DNA of 64,000 nucleotides from Streptomyces sp. NRRL B-24085 (GCF_001282115.1 NZ_LJBR01000069.1:1-64000), one strand, 5' to 3'. Shown: positions 51,746-61,000, counted from the stretch's first letter. Translations and numbers: made by a program. Notes: generated by a model from the letters alone, not told the origin.

Positions 51746-52076
51746 CTACGTCCTCCTCCCGCGCGAACTCATGGCTCACTCAGGCTCCCCGCGGAACTCC
51801 AAGGCCAACTCGACGCGCCGGAGAAGATCACGCGAAAGGACCGACCAAGGTCACACGAAGGGTGCGGAGATCAGCCGAGCAGGTTTGCTGGCGGTTTCCA
51901 GCACTCTCTGCCTTCGGCCTGCCGAGTTCGTCCAGGCAGCCCGATAGGTCCTCGTCGCACCTGCGGAGCGCATTCGCGAGGGGTGGCGGGCGTACGCCCG
52001 AGCAATCCCTACCGGCCCGAAGCGATCATTCAGGACCTCGGTAACCCTCAACGCTCCGGGAAACAAAGCCTGTTGC
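51746..52076. other. Gene-free stretch upstream of the eight-gene operon
   Basis: No supportable gene between the integrase start and promoter P3; frames here are short and without protein-like composition. Confidence 0.5.
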
Positions 52077-52155
52077 TGTCAATAGGTCGTCGGCGAATTC
52101 CTGCGGACACTTTGTCCGCTCGTCGCACTCGCGGAGTGGAATCGTCTCTTCACAC
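52077..52155 (+). promoter_or_regulatory. Promoter/operator P3 of the eight-gene operon
   Basis: TGTCAA (52077-52082), 21 bases, palindrome CGGACACTTTGTCCG (52104-52118), then TGGAATCGTCTCTTCACAC (52137-52155). P1 has the same order and spacing. The first gene starts at 52264, giving a leader of about 140 bases. Confidence 0.72.
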
Positions 52156-52263
52156 TCCGTTGCGCGAATCCCCGACGGACCGCACCACCCATGCGCGACC
52201 CAGGTGCCTCTCTGCCCGAGCCATCGCTCTCCGCCGCCTATCCCGCACTGGAGGAGTCTTCCC

Positions 52264-53625
52264 ATGGCAGCCCGTACGCGCAGGTCAGACGACGTGTCCT
52301 CGGTTTCGACCGGCAAAATGGTCCCCCTTCAGCGTCAGCGAGGTACGGAGGGAACCGTCGAGCCGGCCGCAACCACGATCTCGCCGAAGATCGCCGTCGC
52401 ACTGCATGACGGCTACTACGGGCGCACATCGGGCACAGGCTTCAGCAACAGGGCCTTCCTTGAGGTACTCGCGCGGACACTGCCCCGAGGACGCCTCCTG
52501 GTCATGCCCGTTCACATCTCACGCACCGACCCCAGTTACGACCCCCGGTGGGTGGCCGAGACGGAGGGAATGCTGCGGCAGGCCGGGGCCAAGGTCGTTC
52601 CGGTTCCGGGTGGTCGAGCGGCGACCGCCACCCTCGCGGGCTGCGAAGCACTGTGCGAGCAGGTCACGGAAGCCGCCCGGGAGCGTCTCGCCGACGCGCC
52701 CATGGCCCAACTGATCGGCCTGGATATCCCCTTCCTCGGGCTCGGCCCCCATCGGCGCGCCGATGATCCGTTCAGCCTCCTTCTCCTGCCTCGGTCGACG
52801 AGCGAACTCGCCTGCCCGGAGGACCGGCGACGCATCCGATGGGAGCACAAGGGGCTGACAGCGGCAGTGCGTGGCGGTGCACGCGTAGCCTCCATCTCGC
52901 ACCACATGCGCGGCCATCTTGAGCAGGTCTACGGCGTCCCGCGCCACGTGGTGGTCGATCTCCCCAACGGCCTGCTCCTGAGCGACCACGAGGACATGGC
53001 CCCGGCTCCGCTGCCGCCGCAGGCCGAAGCGGGGTTCCTGCTGGCCATGGGCCGGGCGGTGGAGAGCAAGGGCTTCGAGGACCTGCTTGAGGCCGTCCGC
53101 ATCCTCGGTATGCAGGGCGAACGGGTGCCGCACCTCCTACTTGCGCCCACGACGCACGCGGAGACTCTGACCGGCTACCAGCAACGACTTCAGACGATGG
53201 TCCGCGACTACGCGATCGACGCGACGTTCCTGCCGCGGTTCTCCCCTCAGTACCGCTCATGGCTGCGGAGCCCGGCCCTCCGTGGAGTCGTGGTGCCCTC
53301 CCGGGCCGAACCGTTCGGGAGGATTCCTCTCGAAGCCTTCGCTTCGGGGGCCGCGCCGGTAGTGGCGACTCGGGCGGGCGGGCTCATGGAGACCGTCGTC
53401 GACGGGGTGACCGGGTTCACGGCGGAAGCTCGTGACCCCATGGACCTCACCCACGCGATCAGGCGGGCGCTTCACATCAGCGCCCAAGAACGTGAGCAGA
53501 TGCGTGAACGCGGCAGGGCCCTGCTCATGGCCCGGCACGACTACGAGGCCACGATCCACTCCTACCTGCGCCAGTACGTCCCTTGGGCGATGGCGCTCAG
53601 CGTCTCCTCGAGGAGTGGAGCGTGA
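52264..53625 (+). CDS. Glycosyltransferase, GT4-like
   Basis: A 453-residue GT-B enzyme. The C-terminal donor-binding half is clear: FLLAMGRAVESKGFEDLLEAV, then VVPSRAEPFGRIPLEAFASGAAPVVATRAGGLMETVVDGVTGF with the E-x7-E type motif. The N-terminal half holds the acceptor site and the HHMRGHLEQVYGVP segment. ATG 52264 has GGAGGAG seven bases upstream; the in-frame extension is outside. First gene under P3. Confidence 0.87.
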   Translation: MAARTRRSDDVSSVSTGKMVPLQRQRGTEGTVEPAATTISPKIAVALHDGYYGRTSGTGFSNRAFLEVLARTLPRGRLLVMPVHISRTDPSYDPRWVAETEGMLRQAGAKVVPVPGGRAATATLAGCEALCEQVTEAARERLADAPMAQLIGLDIPFLGLGPHRRADDPFSLLLLPRSTSELACPEDRRRIRWEHKGLTAAVRGGARVASISHHMRGHLEQVYGVPRHVVVDLPNGLLLSDHEDMAPAPLPPQAEAGFLLAMGRAVESKGFEDLLEAVRILGMQGERVPHLLLAPTTHAETLTGYQQRLQTMVRDYAIDATFLPRFSPQYRSWLRSPALRGVVVPSRAEPFGRIPLEAFASGAAPVVATRAGGLMETVVDGVTGFTAEARDPMDLTHAIRRALHISAQEREQMRERGRALLMARHDYEATIHSYLRQYVPWAMALSVSSRSGA

Positions 53626-54614
53626 CAACCACCGCGCTGGTCGCCATCAATTCCCCTTACCCTTTCTGGCGGTTATCCGATCGGCACGCCGGACAGTTAC
53701 GGTCCGCCTTTCCTGGCGTCCGCTTCCTGATCGCCCACGAGCACGACGTCCCCGTCGAGATCCGCACCGCTGACGTCTATTTCGGCTGGTCCTTCGACGC
53801 CGAGTGGTTGAAGACCTCCCCACGGCTCCGCTGGACGGCCACCCCGTCGGCCGGCGTCGATCACTGGCCGGCCGCCGCGCTCGATGCCGCGGGCATCACG
53901 CTCACCCGCGGGTACGGCTACCACGGGAGGCCGATGGCCGAGCACGCGATCGGCCTGCTTCTCGGCTTCTCGCGGGGCCTGTTCACGAGTGCACGACTTC
54001 AGACCCGGTCCGTCTGGTGGAAGGACGTCCTCGCAGACAGCTTCTTTGACCTCTACGGCGAGACGCTCACGATCGTCGGCTGCGGCTCCGTCGGCCTCCG
54101 CCTCGCGGAGGTGGCGCAGGCATTCGGAATGCATGTCATAGGAGTACGCCGCAGCGCTCCTCGCTCCGAACCCGACGGGATCGAGTGGGTGCCGGCACAC
54201 CGCGTTCGTGAAGCACTCCCGCGCTCACGCGCCGTCGTCAACCTGCTTCCCGCGACCGACGAGACGCACGGCTTCTTCAACGAGAGCACCTTCAAGGCGT
54301 GCCGCCCCGGGACGGTCTTCATCAACCTAGGGCGGGCCAGCACAGTCGACCACGACGCGCTCCTCGGCGCCCTCGATCAAGGCCCGCTGGTCGGCGCCGC
54401 CCTCGACGTACAGCCGCGTAAGCCGCCAGCGCTCGACGATCCGCTCCGCCACCACCCGCGGATCGTGCTCACACCGAAAAGCGCCGTCTTCAGCCACGCC
54501 TACATGGACCAGGCGGTCGCCTTCTTCGTCGACAACCTCCGGCTTCACCTCGCCGGCCAGCCCCTCAACGGTGCTGTCACCCCAACCCACGGAGGGACAC
54601 ATGCCCCCCACTGA
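53622..54614 (+). CDS. D-2-hydroxyacid dehydrogenase homologue lacking catalytic residues
   Basis: A 330-residue protein with the family's Rossmann domain (TIVGCGSVGLRLAEVAQAFGMHVIGV) and LGRAS segment with the substrate Arg. The catalytic Glu position (usual DVFxxEPL) reads DVQPRKPP, and the catalytic His of TPH reads TPK, so both acid/base residues appear lost to Lys. It probably binds NAD(H) but does different chemistry or has none. GTG overlaps the glycosyltransferase stop by 4 bp. Confidence 0.82.
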   Translation: MTTTALVAINSPYPFWRLSDRHAGQLRSAFPGVRFLIAHEHDVPVEIRTADVYFGWSFDAEWLKTSPRLRWTATPSAGVDHWPAAALDAAGITLTRGYGYHGRPMAEHAIGLLLGFSRGLFTSARLQTRSVWWKDVLADSFFDLYGETLTIVGCGSVGLRLAEVAQAFGMHVIGVRRSAPRSEPDGIEWVPAHRVREALPRSRAVVNLLPATDETHGFFNESTFKACRPGTVFINLGRASTVDHDALLGALDQGPLVGAALDVQPRKPPALDDPLRHHPRIVLTPKSAVFSHAYMDQAVAFFVDNLRLHLAGQPLNGAVTPTHGGTHAPH

Positions 54615-55722
54615 CCAGCAGTCGCCCAGGAACGACCTGTTGCGGCGGTTCGCCGAGTCGGGCCGGAACCATCCTTACCTGGCATTCACTCTCAACTCGA
54701 TCTGCAATCTCGACTGCGTCTTCTGCAAGCCACGGTGCATGCCCGACTACGGGCACAAGGACAAGACGCTCACCGTCTCCGACTACGCGGGCATCGCGAA
54801 CGAGGCCGGACTCTGGGGCATCCGCAAGGCGCACTGCTCAGGCGGGGAGCCGACGCTGCGTGCCGACATCCTCGACATCATCGGAGCGCTCTCCGACGGG
54901 CTCGGCGACGAGGCGACCGTCGGCATGACCAGCCACGGCAACCTGCGCCGCGGCCTGACAGTGGACGAGTTGCACAATGCCGGGCTCACGTACCTGAACA
55001 TCAGCCTGCACAGCCTCGATCCCGCACGGTCTACCGAGATCATGGGCGGCGGCGACCCACGAGTCGCCCGCGCAACGATCGACCGCGCACTCGAACTCGG
55101 CCTCAAAGTCAAGATCAACTGTGTGCTCCAGCGGTCGTACCTGGACGACGCCTTCGGTGTCGCCGAACTCGCCAAGCGACTCCCCATCGCCGTACGGCTG
55201 ATCGAACTGCAGCGCATCGGACCGGCGGAGGCGCTGTTCCCCACGGAGTTCGTGTCTGAGGCGGAGGTCCGCGAACGCCTCCACGCCTGGTTCGAGAAGG
55301 CCGGCGAGATCTCCCGGACCGAGTTGGGAGTGCGAAGCCCGGGCCAGTACCTGCGGCCGCCGGGCTGGGCGGGCTCCATCGGGTTCATCTCCAACTCCTC
55401 CTGCGCCACCTGCTCCGACGCCAACCGCATCAAGGTCACGCCCACCGGCATCGCCCGGCCCTGCATCCTGCACAACCGCGACATCGCCCTGAAGCAGCAC
55501 CTCGCGGTCGGCACCATGGCCGACGCCTACGCCCACCTCTTCAACGCCATGCTCGAACGGGACAGCAACGAGGCCTGGCAGGGCTTCCACTACGTCGACT
55601 ACGACCTTCGCTGGGACCGCATGGAGCGACCGCAGGGCGTGCCCGTCCTTCCCCTGCTGCCCGTGGCCAGCGGTACGGGTGGGGGCTGCTCACTCCGCCG
55701 ACCCGGAGGTGAATCCGAGTGA
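54601..55722 (+). CDS. Radical SAM protein, MoaA-like
   Basis: A 373-residue radical SAM enzyme: CNLDCVFC (Cys35, 39, 42; CX3CX2C), SGGEPTLR, then a MoaA-like C-terminal cysteine set, NSSCATCSDANRIKVTPTGIARPCIL, which in MoaA holds a second [4Fe-4S] cluster binding substrate. It lacks the rest of a molybdopterin gene set, so a nucleotide-like or other pathway substrate is inferred. ATG 54601 (GGAGGG upstream) overlaps the previous gene by 14 bp. Confidence 0.9.
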   Translation: MPPTDQQSPRNDLLRRFAESGRNHPYLAFTLNSICNLDCVFCKPRCMPDYGHKDKTLTVSDYAGIANEAGLWGIRKAHCSGGEPTLRADILDIIGALSDGLGDEATVGMTSHGNLRRGLTVDELHNAGLTYLNISLHSLDPARSTEIMGGGDPRVARATIDRALELGLKVKINCVLQRSYLDDAFGVAELAKRLPIAVRLIELQRIGPAEALFPTEFVSEAEVRERLHAWFEKAGEISRTELGVRSPGQYLRPPGWAGSIGFISNSSCATCSDANRIKVTPTGIARPCILHNRDIALKQHLAVGTMADAYAHLFNAMLERDSNEAWQGFHYVDYDLRWDRMERPQGVPVLPLLPVASGTGGGCSLRRPGGESE

Positions 55723-56819
55723 CCAGGGCTCGTTCCACCGCGTCGTACGCGCAGCTCGGCGTCGTCTACGCCGAGCAGTTGGCCGCCCAGGACGTCACCG
55801 CGAGCATGCTCACGCACAAGTGGCAGGCCGGCGACCTCATCGCACCGCACTCGGACATCGACATCCGCGTCGTCCTCGACGAGACCCCTGCCTCATGGTG
55901 GGAGTGGAATGAGCGGCTGGCCACCGCCCACCACCGGGCGGTACTCCTGGATCCATCCCACAGCCGACTGCTCGAACATCCACCCGGGTTCGCGTTCACT
56001 ACGGGCGAGCTCGACCGGAACCAGGTGTCACCAGCCGAGACCTCCACCTGGAGCCTGGTCACGGGCAGCGCGGCCACTCTCGGGCGGTGGCAGTCCCGTG
56101 CGCAGATGATGCCCTGGAGCCGCGCGGACGAGAGGTTCTATCGCGGGATCCTCGACGCACGGATCGGAGGCCGCTACCAACTCGACAAGGACAGCGCCGA
56201 CAACGTCCACCACGACCTCGACGGCTACCGAAGGCACTGCGTCGCCTGGCACTACGTGGCGCCGTGCTGGTTCGCGTCGGCGGCCCTCGCCACCCGTACC
56301 CGCGGCCCCGGGAAGACGGCAGCCCTCAGCCAGTGGCATCCTGGCGAACTCGAGGTCCTTGCCGAGGCGATCCTCCGCCTGTCCGCCACGTCCTCGGATC
56401 CGGAGCCTTCTCCCACGCAGCTACTGCGCTCGGCCCACGTCGCCGTGGACGCCGTACTGCGACGCACGCCGCGCCCCAGGCCGCTGCCGGAGGGGTCGGA
56501 AGCGGAGGCGGAGGCCTGGACCACCACCGCCGGCATGCTCCGCGTACGTGCCGCACGCTGGATCTACTACCTGGATCCTCCGCCGGAGACCGCGACCGGC
56601 TACTTGATCGCTCGCGAGGAGAAGGAACTCCGTTCCGCCAGGAACACCTTGACCCGCCTCGCCGACCGGACCTCCGGTGACGACGCGCTGCTCGTGAAGG
56701 CCATGACGGAGCTGCTGCCACCAGGCCCGACCACGGCGAGCACCCTTCACGACCTCCTCGCCCTGTGGAGTCGTCACCGCTCCGTCGTCGAGGACTTCCT
56801 CTCCGCCCACTCCACGTGA
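55719..56819 (+). CDS. Nucleotidyltransferase-fold protein
   Basis: A 366-residue protein. Near residues 35-52, LIAPHSDIDIRVVLDE is the pol-beta-type nucleotidyltransferase DxD motif, though the preceding GS element is replaced (THKWQAGD). The rest is helical. Distant likeness to aminoglycoside nucleotidyltransferases. GTG overlaps the radical SAM stop by 4 bp. A role in nucleotidylating an intermediate is possible. Confidence 0.6.
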   Translation: MTRARSTASYAQLGVVYAEQLAAQDVTASMLTHKWQAGDLIAPHSDIDIRVVLDETPASWWEWNERLATAHHRAVLLDPSHSRLLEHPPGFAFTTGELDRNQVSPAETSTWSLVTGSAATLGRWQSRAQMMPWSRADERFYRGILDARIGGRYQLDKDSADNVHHDLDGYRRHCVAWHYVAPCWFASAALATRTRGPGKTAALSQWHPGELEVLAEAILRLSATSSDPEPSPTQLLRSAHVAVDAVLRRTPRPRPLPEGSEAEAEAWTTTAGMLRVRAARWIYYLDPPPETATGYLIAREEKELRSARNTLTRLADRTSGDDALLVKAMTELLPPGPTTASTLHDLLALWSRHRSVVEDFLSAHST

Positions 56820-56834
56820 CCAAAGGGGCTCTCC

Positions 56835-57647
56835 ATGACGTCCTCCGTGCTGTCCAACGCGCAAAGGACCCTCAAGACCGCGAAAATCAAGATCACGACC
56901 AAGTGCAACCGCCACTGCGACTTCTGCATCTTCGCCGAAGGCGGCCAAGGCGAGAACATGCCGCTGGACACGTTCAGGCAGGTCCTCGACCGCCTCGGAC
57001 AGATCCCATTCCGACAGCTGCACATCAACGGCGGAGAACCCACCGTCCACCGCGACTTCAGCGAGCTCAGCGGCCTGGCCCGTGACTGCTTCCCGGAGCA
57101 GATCATGGTGCTCGGCTCCAACGCGATCACCCTGGCCCGCAACGAGCGCCTCTTCCAGGCGACCCTCGCGCACTACGACCAAGTCCTGATCGGCTGCGAC
57201 GAGGAGCACGACAACTACGACGAGGTCAGCGCCGTCGTCCCCGTACTCCGTGACGCCGGAAAGACCGTCGTCATCAACAGCGTGCTTGAGGCCATCGCCC
57301 CGGACCGCCTCAGCCAACTGGCCGCCCTGTGCGACGCGTACGGCGCCATCCACGTCACCAACCACGTCCACCACATCGACGTCGGCCAGCCCGCCAACGA
57401 TCTCGGCGGCCTCTGCGACCGCAACGTCGACCAGCACCTCATGATCGAGGTCGACGGCGACTGTTACCGGTGCTTCAACGCCATGGCCAAGAACGACAGC
57501 GAGTTCACGGTCTGGGACGACGACTTCGCCACCAAGGTCTTCGCGCCGCGCCGCGAGCACTACGACTTCTGCCTGAAGTGCCATGAGTACAGGGACTCGG
57601 GCCTTCAGGTCGTCCCCTCCCTCGCCCATCGCACGGCTTCCGTCTGA
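56835..57647 (+). CDS. Radical SAM protein with C-terminal cysteine pairs
   Basis: A 270-residue radical SAM enzyme: CNRHCDFC (Cys24, 28, 31), INGGEPTVHRDF, and C-terminal CYRCFNAM and FCLKCHEYRD that probably bind an auxiliary cluster (SPASM/twitch-like). Shorter than the first radical SAM protein of this operon and of a different subfamily. ATG 56835 with AAAGGGG upstream, 15 bp after the previous gene. Confidence 0.9.
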   Translation: MTSSVLSNAQRTLKTAKIKITTKCNRHCDFCIFAEGGQGENMPLDTFRQVLDRLGQIPFRQLHINGGEPTVHRDFSELSGLARDCFPEQIMVLGSNAITLARNERLFQATLAHYDQVLIGCDEEHDNYDEVSAVVPVLRDAGKTVVINSVLEAIAPDRLSQLAALCDAYGAIHVTNHVHHIDVGQPANDLGGLCDRNVDQHLMIEVDGDCYRCFNAMAKNDSEFTVWDDDFATKVFAPRREHYDFCLKCHEYRDSGLQVVPSLAHRTASV

Positions 57648-57670
57648 CCACCCTCTTCCCGGAGGTCCCC

Positions 57671-59398
57671 ATGCCCGCAGCGCTCGGTCTGAACTTCCAC
57701 CACGACACCTCCGCCTGCCTCGTCGTCGACGGGCGCATCTACGCGGCCGAGGAGGAGCGATGGAGTGGCGTCAAACACAACCGCACCACACGCAAGGGCA
57801 TCCTCAGCACCCCCACCCATGCCCTCGACTGGTGCCTGCGGTCCGCCGGCATCAGCGTCGACGACATCGACCACGTGTGGACCCCGTCCATGCGGCCTTC
57901 CCCCCGGCATGGATCGTGGGTGTCTACGGAACAGACCGAACTCGCCGCCCTGCTCCCCGAGACGCTCGGGCAGCGGCTGCAGCTCATCTCCCACCACACC
58001 GCCCACGTCCTGGCCGGCTATCTGCTCTCCGGCCAGGAACACGCCGCCGGACTGGTTATCGACGCGGGCGGTTCCGTCCTCGGCACGGACATCGCATCGG
58101 GACGCGAACGGATCACCGGCTACGACCTGACGCCGGACAGCATCGACCGCGTCCACCAGGTCGCACCAGCCATCGCCCCCGGCCCGTCCGGACCCGTGCG
58201 CACCCACCCGTCCCTCGGCCACTTCTACCGCAACCTCGCGCTGCGGGTGATTCCGCCAGGCAACGAAGTCGAGGGCAGCATGATGGCCCTGGCCGCGTTC
58301 GGGGATCCGGACCGCTACTACAAGGAACTCCGCGACCTCGTCCATCTCGGCGAGCACGGACACGTACACATCGTGGCGCCTTGGGGCTCGTACGACGCCG
58401 ACACCCCGCTCAGGATCGAAGGCACCATCTGGACCGCGCGGTCTGCCGACTCGAAGCCGCTGGACACCCGCGCCGACCTGGCCGCGGCGGCACAGCGGGT
58501 CTTCGCAGAGGCGGTCATCCACGTGGCCCGTCATCTGCGCCGCCTCACGGCCGCCCACACACTGGTCTTCTCCGGCGGCTGCGCCCTGAACTCCCATCTC
58601 AACGGCACCCTCACCGAGGAATCCGGCTTCGAGAACCTGTTCGTCGCCCCGGCGCCGCACGACGCCGGCACCGCGGTCGGCGCCGCCCTTTACGCCTGGA
58701 ACTACATCCTCCGACAACCCCTTCTGCCGAAGCCCGAGGACGCCGACTGGGGCCCGCTCCCCGGTCCGGTGCCCGACGGAGCGCTGGCGGGCGGCTACCG
58801 CAGCGTCTCCGGCCTCGGTGAACGGCTGATCCCCACCGTCGCCGCGCTCCTCGCAGACCACCACGTCGTCGGCTGGGTACGGGGCGGCATGGAGTTCGGG
58901 CCGAGGGCCCTCGGTCACCGCTCGATCCTCGCCCACCCCGGCAAGGCGGAGACCAAGACCCGCCTGAACGCCCTCAAACAGCGAGCCGACTACCGCCCGT
59001 TGGCGCCCTTGGCACTGGCCGAGGAAACCGACGCGTGGTTTCTCGGCGACGGCGACCCGTTCATGAACCGCGTCGTACGCGCAAGGCACTGCAAGTCCGA
59101 CCGGATGCCCGCGGTTGTCCACCACGACGGAACCGCCCGTCTCCAGACCGTGGGCCGAGGGCACTCGGGCGTGCGCCCGCTCCTGGAGGATTTCCACCGG
59201 CTCACCGGCGTGCCCGTCCTCCTGAACACCTCCCTGAATTTCAAGGGAACGCCCATCCTCCGCACTGCCGAGCAGGCCGTCACCGCCGCGGTCGAGCTCG
59301 GTCTCGACGCCTTGGTCGTGGAGGACACGCTGGTCCTCGCCCCACATGTGCGGCTCGACACGGCCCTGACGGCCCCCGACGGAACGGACCGCGCATGA
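57671..59398 (+). CDS. TobZ/NodU-type carbamoyltransferase
   Basis: A 575-residue enzyme that transfers a carbamoyl group to a hydroxyl. The N-terminal Kae1-like domain has GLNFHHDTSACLV, the HHTAHVLAGYL metal site (~106) and FSGGCALNSHLNG; the C-terminal domain (MEFGPRALGHRSILAHPG...RYRPLAP-type segment, FHRLTGVPVLLNTSLNFKG) is the YrdC-like part that makes carbamoyl-AMP. All hallmark residues are present. ATG 57671 with GGAGG upstream. The mature product is therefore probably carbamoylated. Confidence 0.93.
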   Translation: MPAALGLNFHHDTSACLVVDGRIYAAEEERWSGVKHNRTTRKGILSTPTHALDWCLRSAGISVDDIDHVWTPSMRPSPRHGSWVSTEQTELAALLPETLGQRLQLISHHTAHVLAGYLLSGQEHAAGLVIDAGGSVLGTDIASGRERITGYDLTPDSIDRVHQVAPAIAPGPSGPVRTHPSLGHFYRNLALRVIPPGNEVEGSMMALAAFGDPDRYYKELRDLVHLGEHGHVHIVAPWGSYDADTPLRIEGTIWTARSADSKPLDTRADLAAAAQRVFAEAVIHVARHLRRLTAAHTLVFSGGCALNSHLNGTLTEESGFENLFVAPAPHDAGTAVGAALYAWNYILRQPLLPKPEDADWGPLPGPVPDGALAGGYRSVSGLGERLIPTVAALLADHHVVGWVRGGMEFGPRALGHRSILAHPGKAETKTRLNALKQRADYRPLAPLALAEETDAWFLGDGDPFMNRVVRARHCKSDRMPAVVHHDGTARLQTVGRGHSGVRPLLEDFHRLTGVPVLLNTSLNFKGTPILRTAEQAVTAAVELGLDALVVEDTLVLAPHVRLDTALTAPDGTDRA

Positions 59399-60000
59399 CC
59401 AGTACCCCCGCCGTGACAGACGAACTCGGCTTCAAGGACTGGCCGGAGCCGGAACGAGCACGTGGGCGGCTCGCCGCGATCCTCGCCACGACGGTCTACG
59501 CCGGTCACGTCCGTGACCAGGGATCGCCCTACATCAACCACCCAGTGCGCGTCGTGACCGTCCTGAAGGACGAACTGGGTGTCACCGATCCCGAACTGCT
59601 CATCCTCGGCTTGCTGCACGACGCGCTGGAGATCGCGCCGTCGGCTGAGCGCCTCCTAGCATCCCAGCTGGGCCCAGCCCTCACACAACGGCTGCGTTCC
59701 ATGACCCCCGATCACCGGCTGGAGCAGCGCCCCAAGCAGCCGTGGGACTCGGACGTCTGGCACAACAAGATCAGGTGCCTCGGCCCGGAGGAACTGCTCA
59801 TCCGTCTCGCCGACCGCATCGACAACCTGCGCGACCTTCGACACTCGCCGGACCCTGACCGCCGGGCGCGCTTCCTTGACAGCCTGACCAGCACCTACCT
59901 GCCGCTCGCCGAGGCGTCCCGCGATGTGAGTCCACCACTACGAGCCGCGTACGAGGTGCTCCACGCCGACTACCGCCAGCAAGCGGAGGCGAGCAGGTGA
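59395..60000 (+). CDS. HD-domain protein, RelA/SpoT hydrolase-like
   Basis: A 201-residue protein with the metal motifs of ppGpp-hydrolase-type HD domains: YINHPVRVVTVL (His), LLHDALEIAPS (HD), and IRLADRIDNLRDLRH (Asp). No synthetase or regulatory domain, so it resembles small alarmone hydrolases or a nucleotide 3'-pyrophosphohydrolase. ATG overlaps the carbamoyltransferase stop (ATGA). A pathway or self-protection role is inferred. Confidence 0.82.
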   Translation: MTSTPAVTDELGFKDWPEPERARGRLAAILATTVYAGHVRDQGSPYINHPVRVVTVLKDELGVTDPELLILGLLHDALEIAPSAERLLASQLGPALTQRLRSMTPDHRLEQRPKQPWDSDVWHNKIRCLGPEELLIRLADRIDNLRDLRHSPDPDRRARFLDSLTSTYLPLAEASRDVSPPLRAAYEVLHADYRQQAEASR

Positions 60001-60989
60001 CCCCAGTCGTCCACTCCATGTCGCCGCAGGGCCGCACCGGAGGCCGCGTCTACCTCCGCATGATCCATGAGGTCACAGCCAACTCGATCGAATGGCGCAC
60101 GGTGCCGGACTACAAACGCACCTACACGGTCCGCCGAGGACGGAAGGTGCGCCACCTGGCCCGCCTCGCCCCCCGCGTCCGCGAACTCAGAGACGAGCCG
60201 GGCGCGTTCCTCTGGGACGACCTGAGCATCCTGTTCTTCACCCCGGAGATGCGGGCCCGGACCGTCTTCGTCTTCCACCACTACGAGCCCCTCCAGTTCG
60301 ACTCCTGGCCCCTCGAACCGCTGCTGTGGCGCAGGCTCTTCGCGGTTCTGCCCTTTTGCCGTGCGGTGGTGTGCGTCGCCCCATCCTGGGCGGCATTCCT
60401 GAGGGAGCGCGGAGTGGACAACGTCCAGGTGATCTACAACGCCTTCGACCTCGCCGAGATCGACGGAGTCCGCGGCATGGACCCGGCCGAAAGTAAGGCC
60501 CGCCTCGGTCTCCCGCAGGACGAGATCATCGTCTACGCGGGCAAAGCTGTGCACTGGAAAGGCATCGAGACGGTCGCCACGGCCATCGAGGGCGAACCCG
60601 GGCTCCGTCTCGTGACCACCGGGAGCAACACTATCGGCTCCCCGGGACTCCACTTCGACCTGCCTCGTCCCCGGTACCTCGAACTGCTGCGGGCCTGCGA
60701 CGTCGGTGTCTTCACCCCGCGCATGCGGGAAGGGTGGAGCCGGTGCGCCGCAGAAGCGCTGCTCCTGGGCATGCCGTGCCTCATCCAGCCGATCGCCGGA
60801 CTCGGTGACCTCGCGCGTCTGACCGAGCAGCCGCCCCTGGATCCGCGTCGGCTCGCTCAGCAGATACGGGATCGGGCGGACGCTGCGCCCGCCGAGTCGA
60901 AGACCGTGTACGAGACGCTGGCCCGCTTCGACACGACGTACTTCCGCGACGCATGGTCCCGCCTCCTCGCGCAGGCGGCGGGACCATGA
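59997..60989 (+). CDS. Glycosyltransferase, GT4-like
   Basis: A 330-residue GT-B enzyme: N-terminal GRTGGRVYLRMIHEV, FHHYEPLQFDSWPLEP, then IVYAGKAVHWKGIETVATAI and FTPRMREGWSRCAAEALLLGMPCLIQPIAG, the donor-site motif. GTG 59997 overlaps the HD gene by 4 bp. Last gene of the operon, converging on gltX with an 11-bp gap. With the first gene it gives the pathway two sugar-transfer steps. Confidence 0.85.
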   Translation: MTPVVHSMSPQGRTGGRVYLRMIHEVTANSIEWRTVPDYKRTYTVRRGRKVRHLARLAPRVRELRDEPGAFLWDDLSILFFTPEMRARTVFVFHHYEPLQFDSWPLEPLLWRRLFAVLPFCRAVVCVAPSWAAFLRERGVDNVQVIYNAFDLAEIDGVRGMDPAESKARLGLPQDEIIVYAGKAVHWKGIETVATAIEGEPGLRLVTTGSNTIGSPGLHFDLPRPRYLELLRACDVGVFTPRMREGWSRCAAEALLLGMPCLIQPIAGLGDLARLTEQPPLDPRRLAQQIRDRADAAPAESKTVYETLARFDTTYFRDAWSRLLAQAAGP

Positions 60990-61000
60990 TCAGGAAGTGA

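Noticed and set aside
57605..59347. A 580-codon minus-strand frame opposite the carbamoyltransferase
   Set aside because: Shadow frame with low-complexity Gly/Val/Glu composition; the plus strand has all carbamoyltransferase motifs.
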